Below, in pieces: positions 1 through 5,654 of a DNA stretch of 20,531 nt (its first letter is position 1; the number at the start of each line of letters is the position of its first letter). This DNA comes from Conchiformibius kuhniae DSM 17694 (GTDB lineage: Bacteria > Pseudomonadota > Gammaproteobacteria > Burkholderiales > Neisseriaceae), in contig NZ_KE386801.1 in the NCBI RefSeq assembly GCF_000428785.1, forward strand, positions 1 to 20,531. The letters are read 5' to 3'. The notes under the pieces are model-generated. The model was not told the origin of the DNA, made no database searches, and worked only from the letters and a program-made list of their open reading frames with translations. The position numbers and the translations under genes are program-made.

Positions 1-2
1 TG

Positions 3-34
3 GTTTCAATTCACAGCCGCGTGTGAGGCGGCTG
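3..34 (-). CRISPR. First (leader-proximal) repeat of a type I-C CRISPR array, running off the left edge
   Basis: Read on the minus strand this is a 32-base unit that ends in TGAATTGAAAC, the 3' end typical of type I-C repeats, and contains the stem CAGCCGC/GCGGCTG around a 7-base loop. It sits downstream of cas2 in the direction of the cas operon, where a I-C array is expected. Only one copy is inside the window, so no spacer can be read and the 5' edge of the repeat (34 or 35-36) is uncertain. Confidence 0.85.
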
Positions 35-36
35 AG

Positions 37-223
37 CCTCTTCCGGAAGCCTTGTCTGATACGGGCTGCAGCGCCACATTTCGCCAACATTTCCGAAAAA
101 AGCGGAACGTGAGTATAGCACAGTTGCCAACCCTGAAAAACAATGCTTCAAAATCTTGATTACCAAAGGATAAAATCCATTCGCCAACCCTGCGGCATTT
201 TGATGTGTACCGCAGGTCGGCGA
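37..223 (-). promoter_or_regulatory. CRISPR leader
   Basis: This 187-base stretch lies between the cas2 stop codon and the first repeat and carries no convincing gene. On the minus strand it has an extended -10 (TGCTATACT, hexamer at 117-112) with only a weak T-rich -35 (140-135). Transcription would start near 105, about 70 bases before the first repeat. Three copies of a GTTGGC-type motif (plus-strand positions 80-88, 123-135, 180-192; the last two share GCCAACCCTG) are spaced through it and could be recognition elements for spacer integration. Confidence 0.65.
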
Positions 224-517
224 TTAGACAATCAAGGTGTCGCCAAACACATCCACCGCTTCTTTTGCGCCGTGATGCTCCACTTTGCGCCGCCACCGGC
301 TGCCCAAATGGTAAAAACGCAGACTGTCGGTTTCGGGGCAATAGGTTTGCAGAAGTTTTTGTTTCAAAACAACCCATTGTTCGGGCGTGATGTCGCATTC
401 AAACACGGAATATTGTACGCGTACGCCGTAGTCCAAGCAGTGCTTGGCAATCCGGCGCAAACGTGCCGCACCTTGCGGGTCGTTCAAGGAAATATCGTAA
501 CTAATCAACATCATCAT
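224..517 (-). CDS. cas2: CRISPR-associated endoribonuclease/integrase subunit Cas2 (type I-C)
   Basis: Cas2 is the dimeric subunit that bridges two Cas1 dimers in the spacer-integration complex. The protein, about 97 residues, begins with the ferredoxin-like first strand MMMLISYDIS and has the typical sequence RVQYSVFECDITPEQW in the middle, which matches I-C Cas2 proteins. The frame is open up to an ATG at 553 that overlaps the cas1 stop as ATGA. I prefer the MMM cluster (517, 514 or 511) because family members start at this point; no strong Shine-Dalgarno decides it. It is the last gene of the operon, directly before the leader. Confidence 0.93.
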   Translation of the reverse strand: MMMLISYDISLNDPQGAARLRRIAKHCLDYGVRVQYSVFECDITPEQWVVLKQKLLQTYCPETDSLRFYHLGSRWRRKVEHHGAKEAVDVFGDTLIV

Positions 518-549
518 AATGGTTATTCTGCTTTCAGGCAGCCGCGCGT

Positions 550-1563
550 TCAACGCATCAGAAACGGCGGGTATTCCGCCAGATCGCCGCGCAGATGACG
601 CGCCAGCAGCATCGCCTGAATATGCGGCAACAGTCCGATTTCCACCTCTTCCTGCAAAAACGGGTGGGTGATTTTTTCTTGTTTTTTATTTTGCAAGGCT
701 TGGAACAGGCGTTTGCGGGCATCGTCTTTCAGGCGGACGGCGCCGCTTGTTTCGGTAATAAAATCATTCGGTTTGAATTGGCGGCGGTTCATCAGGCTCA
801 ACACCAAACGGTCTATCCACCAAGCGCGGAATTCTTCCAAAATATCCTGTGCCAAGCTGTCGCGACCGGGACGGTCGGCATGCAGAAAACCGGCTTGCGG
901 GTCCAACCCCACGCCTTGCAAAGCTCCTGAAATTTCTTTTCCGACAACGCTGTATAGCAAAGACAACAAAGCGTTGATTTCATCACGCGGAGGACGGCGG
1001 CTGCGCCCGTGAAACGCAAATTCACAATTTTCGGCAAGCAAATGCCCGAATACGCCGAAATAACGGGCGGCAGCATCGCCCTCAATACCGCGCACCACGT
1101 CCAACGATTCGGCACGTTTCAAACGCCGTAAAGCAGCATTCAGCGCGTCCACCGCTTCAGCAAGCGGCAAACAGTGTTCGCTTTTGCGCAACTGCCTTTG
1201 CAGCACCCGTTTAGCAGATTGGATTTTTGCTGCAATGATATTGCGTGCAATCGGCACGGGATTGTGTTCGGATAAACGATACTGCGCACGGCGCAACAGA
1301 ATATTACCACTCTGCCGTCCCTGCACCCGTGCCTGAAAACGCCCGTTCTCACTGAAAAACGCCAAATTCACGCCGTTTTCCCCGCAAAACCCCATCAAAT
1401 ACGGCGACACCAACACATTACCGAAACAAAAAATATGCCCAATGGCATGCACAGGCAGTTGCGCGATTTTTTTGCATTCGCGTTCCACCACCAAAGTTTC
1501 ACGTTCTTTATGCAAATAAGTGCCTTGCGTGGTGATGTAGAGCGTATTTTGCAGTTTCCGCAT
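550..1563 (-). CDS. cas1: CRISPR-associated integrase Cas1 (type I-C)
   Basis: Cas1 catalyses insertion of new spacers at the leader end of the array together with Cas2. The 337-residue protein has the usual length and an N-terminal beta domain followed by the helical catalytic domain. The metal ligands expected from the family are visible: E161 in VRGIEGDAAARYF, H228 in GFLHADRPGRD and D240 in SLAQDILEEFRAWW. It starts 9 bases after the cas4 stop and so is translated as part of the same operon. Nothing suggests inactivation. Confidence 0.96.
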   Translation of the reverse strand: MRKLQNTLYITTQGTYLHKERETLVVERECKKIAQLPVHAIGHIFCFGNVLVSPYLMGFCGENGVNLAFFSENGRFQARVQGRQSGNILLRRAQYRLSEHNPVPIARNIIAAKIQSAKRVLQRQLRKSEHCLPLAEAVDALNAALRRLKRAESLDVVRGIEGDAAARYFGVFGHLLAENCEFAFHGRSRRPPRDEINALLSLLYSVVGKEISGALQGVGLDPQAGFLHADRPGRDSLAQDILEEFRAWWIDRLVLSLMNRRQFKPNDFITETSGAVRLKDDARKRLFQALQNKKQEKITHPFLQEEVEIGLLPHIQAMLLARHLRGDLAEYPPFLMR

Positions 1564-1572
1564 GATGAGAAC

Positions 1573-2178
1573 CTAATCGGAAAATAAATCAGCCACATAA
1601 TCGCGTGAACGGTCTTTCCCGAGCAATTTTGGCTGACACCATTCCAGCAGCGAACAGGCTTTGCAGTGTTTGCCGTATTTGGGTGGCGGCGTGATGCCAC
1701 TTTCCAACAGCTCACGCACACGGGCAACCGTTTCCAAAGCCGCCTGACGCAGGCTGTCTGAAAACGGCACCGCAACACGATGACGGGTTTGCCCGTACCA
1801 CAACGCGCCTTCCGTAATGGTCTGCCCCGTCATTTCTTCCAAACAAAGCGCTTGGGCGCACAATTGGATTTCATCAGACGGTACGGTCTTGGGCTTGCCG
1901 CGCTTGTACTCGACAGGTTTCAGGCAGCCCGAGCGCGTGTCGCATTCCACCATGTCCAACACACCGTGCATGCCCAACCACACCGCCGACACCTGCACAC
2001 TGCGCTCAAAACGCACACCTTTGCGCGTTTCGGGTTCGCCACCGTCCACCCGTTCATGCAGCACCCTGCCCTGCGCGGTCAAATAGTTCTCCGCCCACGC
2101 CTGTTCGTTGTGGATTAAAGCGCATTGGCGCGGGCAGAAAGCATGGTGCTGCAAAGCGGAAAGCGGGACGGAGCGCAT
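1573..2178 (-). CDS. cas4: CRISPR-associated exonuclease Cas4 (type I-C)
   Basis: Cas4 is a RecB-like nuclease with an iron-sulphur cluster that trims prespacers and helps to select those with a correct PAM. The 201-residue protein shows the four cluster cysteines: C15 near the N-terminus (FCPRQC) and C172, C175 and C181 at the C-terminus (HCKACSLLEWC). The nuclease core is seen as H41, D75 and the motif PVEYKRG (E90, K92). It begins 2 bases after the cas7c stop, with no room for a separate promoter. Confidence 0.95.
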   Translation of the reverse strand: MRSVPLSALQHHAFCPRQCALIHNEQAWAENYLTAQGRVLHERVDGGEPETRKGVRFERSVQVSAVWLGMHGVLDMVECDTRSGCLKPVEYKRGKPKTVPSDEIQLCAQALCLEEMTGQTITEGALWYGQTRHRVAVPFSDSLRQAALETVARVRELLESGITPPPKYGKHCKACSLLEWCQPKLLGKDRSRDYVADLFSD

Positions 2179-2180
2179 AT

Positions 2181-3035
2181 TTAACCCAATTTGCGCAACA
2201 ATTTGGTTGCCCCCAATTCCTGCTCATTGACCTCAACAACGTAATCTTCAAAATCACGAACCAAGTCCACGCCGTCTTTTTTGGCAATATGAATGCGTTT
2301 AAACAGGCTGTCTGCGGGCGCATCGCCCAAATTATTGCTGTGCTCAAACACATACAAACCACGCGCACTCATTTGTCCGCGTGCGGCAGCGCGGTCTTGT
2401 TCAAACATATTCACCAATGCTTGCCAGAACAATTCCAAATCCGCTTCATCAAATCCCGTTTGTTGGGCAAAATGGGGCGAAACAAAGCCATGACAACGGT
2501 ACAAGCCGTAAGGAACGGTAAATTTACGTCCCATCGTACGGTTATCGCCTGTTTCACTGGCATCTTTCTCATTGGTTACCGCCATACGGGTAATGCTGTG
2601 TTCCAAAGTGATAACGGGGTCAATAGAACGCGAAAAGGTTAATTGCACGGGACCGCGCACTTGCCCTGCATTTTTGCCTGTCGTCATCACCGCACCAAAA
2701 GTACGGATATCGTAGTAGCGCCGGCACATATATTGACGCGCCGCTTCGGTTTTTTCGCCTTTTTCTTTGTTTTTCACGCTTTCCTGCTCGTGCGCTTCAT
2801 CAATCAGTTGGTTCAGAATGCCTTTTTCACGAATAAAAATATCGTGGCACTCATCATTATTTTTGACAATCTGAACGAAATTACGCACTTTCCGCTTCAA
2901 GCACACATCGGTTACCAAGCCCATGCCTGTTTCGGGGTCAATACGCGGCAAATTGCCCGCATCGGGGTCGCCGTTGGGATTGCCGTCTTTGACATCAAAC
3001 AAAAATACAAAATCGTAGCGTTTTTCGATGCTCAT
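2181..3035 (-). CDS. cas7: Cascade backbone protein Cas7c (Csd2)
   Basis: Cas7c polymerises along the crRNA spacer and forms the backbone of the type I-C interference complex. The 284-residue protein starts MSIEKRYDFVFLFDVKDGNPNGDPD; the DVxxGNPNGDP motif near residues 14-24 is characteristic of Csd2 proteins. A second recognisable block is RTFGAVMTTGKNAGQVRGPV, the RAMP glycine-rich region. The gene follows cas8c after 5 bases and precedes cas4 by 2 bases, so all are co-transcribed. The length is normal for the family. Confidence 0.96.
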   Translation of the reverse strand: MSIEKRYDFVFLFDVKDGNPNGDPDAGNLPRIDPETGMGLVTDVCLKRKVRNFVQIVKNNDECHDIFIREKGILNQLIDEAHEQESVKNKEKGEKTEAARQYMCRRYYDIRTFGAVMTTGKNAGQVRGPVQLTFSRSIDPVITLEHSITRMAVTNEKDASETGDNRTMGRKFTVPYGLYRCHGFVSPHFAQQTGFDEADLELFWQALVNMFEQDRAAARGQMSARGLYVFEHSNNLGDAPADSLFKRIHIAKKDGVDLVRDFEDYVVEVNEQELGATKLLRKLG

Positions 3036-3040
3036 CGTGA

Positions 3041-3436
3041 TTACTCCTGATTGGCTGCTTTGGCAGCATTAAAATGATTTTTCAAAGCGTCTTTGGTGAA
3101 TAAAAATTGGGTTTCGTGGTAATAACCAATGGCAAACAAACCCTGCTGTTCCAAATTCAAATGACCGGGGAATTGTCGGCAATGGTTGATGATTTGTTGG
3201 ATTTCCCATTTCAAATGGGCAGCCCGACCCGCATATTCCAATTTGCTCAAATGATGGTTGGACAAGCGCATTAAAGTACCAAATACCGCCACAGGCGTAC
3301 TGCTTGCCGCCCCGAAATAACGGTCGCTGATGGTGGCATTCAAGTTCGGATTGGCTTCGCTTTGGGTTTTTTCCAAAACGGCAAACAGCCGCCCCAAAAC
3401 ATAGCCGATGTCGCTTCTTTCACGGTCTAAACTCAT
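3041..3436 (-). CDS. cas11c: Putative small subunit Cas11c from an internal start inside cas8c
   Basis: In type I-C systems the small Cascade subunit is known to be translated from an internal start in cas8c, in the same frame. Here Met458 of Cas8c is preceded on the minus strand by AAAGGAACTGGATATG, a good Shine-Dalgarno (AAGGA) at proper spacing. The product would be 131 residues, starting MSLDRERSDIGYVLG, within the usual size range and helical in character. An uptake sequence (3456-3470) sits just upstream, in the linker before the start. Function and start are inferred; expression is not shown by sequence alone. Confidence 0.75.
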   Translation of the reverse strand: MSLDRERSDIGYVLGRLFAVLEKTQSEANPNLNATISDRYFGAASSTPVAVFGTLMRLSNHHLSKLEYAGRAAHLKWEIQQIINHCRQFPGHLNLEQQGLFAIGYYHETQFLFTKDALKNHFNAAKAANQE

Positions 3437-4807
3437 ATCCAGTTCCTTTATGTTTTTCAGGCTGCCTGAACGGACAGCACGGTTGAGATAGGCTTTAAGC
3501 AAACATGCCCGCCCGTAGGTTACTTTTTGTTCCGCCCGATTGCGGCGCAAAGCGGTTTGCAGCAAGCTGATTGGCAAAGGACGGTTATCCAAAGCGCTTT
3601 GGGTAACTTGCGCAACCAAATCGGGCGGCAGATTTTCGGCTTTTCCTTCAAAAACCAAGTTACACAACAAGCGCATCAAGGGCATAAATTCGGGATAATC
3701 GGAATGCGCTCCGCGCACCATTTTCAAATCTTCATACCATTGCGCAAGGTTTTCCGACAATTCCGCCACAGTGGTTTCGTGCCAAAAACGCACCACAATC
3801 CGTGCCGCATTCGGCGACAAACCCAATAAATAAAATTTATCTTTGCCGTCAGAATCTTGGTATTGACCGTTATACAGGCTTTTATAAAGCGCTTTTACCG
3901 CATCAATGTGGGCATCGGGATTGTCTTTGCCGCCACCGTTCAGTATCACGGGCAAACGCGTTTCCAAAGGCGTGGCTTTGACACCCCAGCAAACTGCCGT
4001 TACCTCACCAACACGAAACCGATTATCGCTTGCCAACAGGGTATTTAAGGCTGTGGTGTATTCAAACATCGCCTTTTCGCCGACTGGAAAAACCCAACCC
4101 TGCTCTTTTCCATAAGATTCAAATGATTTTTGATTGGCAGAAACCAAAGGAGATTTTGGTGTTTTATTTACCCCTTTAATATCCGTATGTAAATTGGCAA
4201 TTTGAGTTCTTTCGCCTGTAACCAAGCAAATCCCGTAATGTTTGTTTTCCTGATTTTCTTCCTGTTGTAATAAATATGTCTGAAGCGCTTTGGATTGACA
4301 CACCAATGCCGAAGCCTCATCCACCAAACGGAAACTTAAATTACAGCCTTTAATTTTGGCACATTCCGCCCAGTTGTCCGACTGTATAACCTTCTGCTTT
4401 TCCGTATCCGAAGCCAAAAATGCTGCTACTGCCGCAATACCCGCATCATTAGGAAGAGCTTGCTGCAATTCGCGGACTTTGGCGTTAAAACTGGCATGTT
4501 GTTTATCAGCCTGTTCCTGCCCTTTATCGCCCGCATACGCCAAAACATAACCGTAATGGTCCCACAAAAGGTTGCTGACCGTATGGGATTTTACACCACT
4601 GCGCACCAAGCTTTTCGGCACCAAAAAAGACCGCCCGATTTTCTTTTTGCCTTGCAATTCGCGGGTATCTTCCAGTTGGATAAAACAACCTTGCTTATTC
4701 AAGACAATAACAAACGGAATTTCTTTTTGCTCAAACCCTTCGGGTGCCACATCGCCGCCCGCCGCCGCTTTGCGCTGATAATATTGCGCCAGAGCATGCA
4801 AAATCAT
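3041..4807 (-). CDS. cas8c: Cascade large subunit Cas8c (Csd1)
   Basis: Cas8c is the large subunit of the I-C complex; it recognises the PAM and recruits Cas3. The 588-residue protein begins MILHALAQYYQRK, a start typical of Csd1, and has the family's usual length. Its ATG overlaps the cas5c stop as ATGA, indicating translational coupling. The C-terminal 131 residues form the Cas11-like helical part and are probably also made separately. A DNA uptake sequence lies within the coding region, encoding the peptide SGSLK just before that part. Confidence 0.96.
   Translation of the reverse strand: MILHALAQYYQRKAAAGGDVAPEGFEQKEIPFVIVLNKQGCFIQLEDTRELQGKKKIGRSFLVPKSLVRSGVKSHTVSNLLWDHYGYVLAYAGDKGQEQADKQHASFNAKVRELQQALPNDAGIAAVAAFLASDTEKQKVIQSDNWAECAKIKGCNLSFRLVDEASALVCQSKALQTYLLQQEENQENKHYGICLVTGERTQIANLHTDIKGVNKTPKSPLVSANQKSFESYGKEQGWVFPVGEKAMFEYTTALNTLLASDNRFRVGEVTAVCWGVKATPLETRLPVILNGGGKDNPDAHIDAVKALYKSLYNGQYQDSDGKDKFYLLGLSPNAARIVVRFWHETTVAELSENLAQWYEDLKMVRGAHSDYPEFMPLMRLLCNLVFEGKAENLPPDLVAQVTQSALDNRPLPISLLQTALRRNRAEQKVTYGRACLLKAYLNRAVRSGSLKNIKELDMSLDRERSDIGYVLGRLFAVLEKTQSEANPNLNATISDRYFGAASSTPVAVFGTLMRLSNHHLSKLEYAGRAAHLKWEIQQIINHCRQFPGHLNLEQQGLFAIGYYHETQFLFTKDALKNHFNAAKAANQE
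3456..3470. repeat. DNA uptake sequence, near-palindromic, inside cas8c
   Basis: AGGCTGCCTGAA is present on the plus strand (3459-3470). The overlapping bases 3456-3467 read AGGCAGCCTGAA on the minus strand, so both uptake dialects are present in one 15-base near-palindrome. Confidence 0.85.
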
Positions 4808-5448
4808 CGCTTTATCTCCTCGCTGTCAAACGGCGGCACGATAATCACACCGTTTTGCGCCCGACAATGGTAAAACATCGGTTCGGCACGGTTGGAATCA
4901 CCTTTATCCGATTGACTGTAATCCATATCGTACAGCATCAAACCAAAATCTTGAGTAATGTCAGCAATTGGCAAACCATCTTCCGCCTTATCCAGCAAAC
5001 GGAAGTGGCAGGGAAATTCACGACAACCCAAATAAGGTTGATGAAAATACTGCCCTTTAGAGGCACGCCGTTTGAACATCTCAACAAACTTGATGCGGTT
5101 ATCGCCTTCCCCTGCTTGTTCGGTCATTTCAAAATCCGCATAAATACGGTAAGCCACATCACGCAACACCATAGAAGCACGTTGCTGCCTGCTGTCTTCA
5201 ATATAAAGTGCTTGACTGCGTCCGCTCATCTTGCTTCCAACTTCGTTTCGGCGTATATTGAACCACTGAATCGGTTTCAGAATCTCAATCTTCAGGATTT
5301 TCCAACGGATGGCGGGTTTCCACAATATTGCCGTAATAATATTGCGTGCGGCAGACGGGGTAATGACCGGATAGCTGACGCGCTCAACCTTTAATTCCGG
5401 ACGTGTAAAGCAGGCGAAATCACCTTCTATCTCCAAGATAAAAGCCAT
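4804..5448 (-). CDS. cas5c: Cas5c, crRNA-processing nuclease and Cascade subunit
   Basis: In type I-C, which lacks Cas6, Cas5c both cuts pre-crRNA at the base of the repeat hairpin and caps the 5' handle in Cascade. The 214-residue protein begins MAFILEIEGDFACFTRPELKVERVSYPVITPSAARNI, which is the conserved opening of the Cas5d/c family. The start is supported by TTAGGAG located 6 bases upstream. It is the first gene of the cas5c-cas8c-cas7c-cas4-cas1-cas2 operon, driven by the promoter at 5500-5528, and would be the first gene affected by the predicted regulatory RNA. Confidence 0.95.
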   Translation of the reverse strand: MAFILEIEGDFACFTRPELKVERVSYPVITPSAARNIITAILWKPAIRWKILKIEILKPIQWFNIRRNEVGSKMSGRSQALYIEDSRQQRASMVLRDVAYRIYADFEMTEQAGEGDNRIKFVEMFKRRASKGQYFHQPYLGCREFPCHFRLLDKAEDGLPIADITQDFGLMLYDMDYSQSDKGDSNRAEPMFYHCRAQNGVIIVPPFDSEEIKR

Positions 5449-5486
5449 TTTTGCTCCTAAATTTGGTTTCGCATGGTTTATTTAAA

Positions 5487-5504
5487 TTCTATGCTTTTAA
5501 TTCT
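5487..5504 (+). promoter_or_regulatory. Predicted Cascade target: TTC PAM plus 15-base protospacer over the cas promoter
   Basis: TTC at 5487-5489 is the type I-C PAM. The next 15 bases (5490-5504) match the guide part of the crRNA-like RNA (5606-5620) in 14 positions; the mismatch is position 6 (T here, A in the guide). The site includes the predicted transcription start and five of the six bases of the -10 box of the cas5c operon. Cascade bound here, with a normal 34-base footprint, would extend across the whole core promoter. Confidence 0.85.
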
Positions 5505-5528
5505 ATATAACCATAGCAGTGGTGTCAA
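5500..5528 (-). promoter_or_regulatory. Promoter of the cas5c-cas8c-cas7c-cas4-cas1-cas2 operon
   Basis: On the minus strand there is a perfect -35 TTGACA (5528-5523), a 17-base spacer and a -10 TAGAAT (5505-5500; 5 of 6 matches). Transcription would start near 5493, about 45 bases before the cas5c ATG. By consensus this is the strongest promoter I could find in the locus. Confidence 0.85.
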
Positions 5529-5535
5529 GAAAATT

Positions 5536-5564
5536 TTGTACTTGATACATTGTTGCCGTACAAT
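5536..5564 (+). promoter_or_regulatory. Promoter of the crRNA-like RNA
   Basis: TACAAT (5559-5564, 5 of 6 matches) forms the -10, with TTGTAC (5536-5541) 17 bases upstream as a modest -35. The predicted start, near 5571, lies only about 3 bases before the solitary repeat. The promoter is divergent from, and almost back to back with, the cas operon promoter. Confidence 0.65.
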
Positions 5565-5570
5565 CCGCCG

Positions 5571-5653
5571 CTTGTCTGCCGTTATAGACGGCAGTGAGTT
5601 GAAACTATGCATTTAATTCTCAAGAAAAACGCCCCTTTTCAGGGGCGTTTGTT
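5571..5653 (+). ncRNA. crRNA-like regulatory RNA (CreR-type) targeting the cas operon promoter
   Basis: The predicted transcript of about 80 bases consists of one I-C-like repeat (5574-5605), a spacer-like segment from 5606, and an intrinsic terminator (5627-5650). Cas5c could cut at the hairpin base to leave an 11-base handle TGAGTTGAAAC, one base different from the array's TGAATTGAAAC. The 15 bases after the repeat match the cas promoter at 5490-5504 except guide position 6, next to a TTC PAM. Such short pairing supports binding but normally not Cas3 degradation, so I infer autorepression of the cas operon when Cascade is plentiful. There is no second repeat, unlike a true array. crRNA-like regulators of this kind are known for other CRISPR types; the assignment here rests on sequence alone. 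Confidence 0.85.
5574..5605 (+). CRISPR. Solitary degenerate type I-C repeat
   Basis: The unit is 32 bases, starts GTC and ends GTGAGTTGAAAC, the hallmark ends of I-C repeats. The hairpin CTGCCGT/ACGGCAG has 7 pairs and a 5-base loop. Compared with the array repeat at 3-34, two stem pairs differ and both are changed on both sides, so the structure is preserved while the sequence diverged. It is on the opposite strand to the array. Confidence 0.88.
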
Positions 5654-5654
5654 T
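5627..5654. terminator. Bidirectional intrinsic terminator between the crRNA-like RNA and cas3
   Basis: AAACGCCCC pairs with GGGGCGTTT (9 bp, loop TTTTCA). On the plus strand it is followed by GTTT and ends the crRNA-like RNA. On the minus strand the stem is followed by TTCTTG after its own T run and starts right after the cas3 stop codon, separating cas3 from the cas5c operon. Confidence 0.85.

Noticed and set aside
6..398. A 130-codon minus-strand frame across the leader and first repeat
   Set aside because: It overlaps cas2 in another frame and covers the CRISPR leader; no similarity to any family and no ribosome-binding site.
5473..5616. A 47-codon plus-strand frame that runs across the cas promoter and through the solitary repeat, a possible CreT-like toxin
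   Set aside because: It has no Shine-Dalgarno, no promoter upstream, and its bases are fully explained by two promoters and the repeat; the RNA promoter lies inside it.
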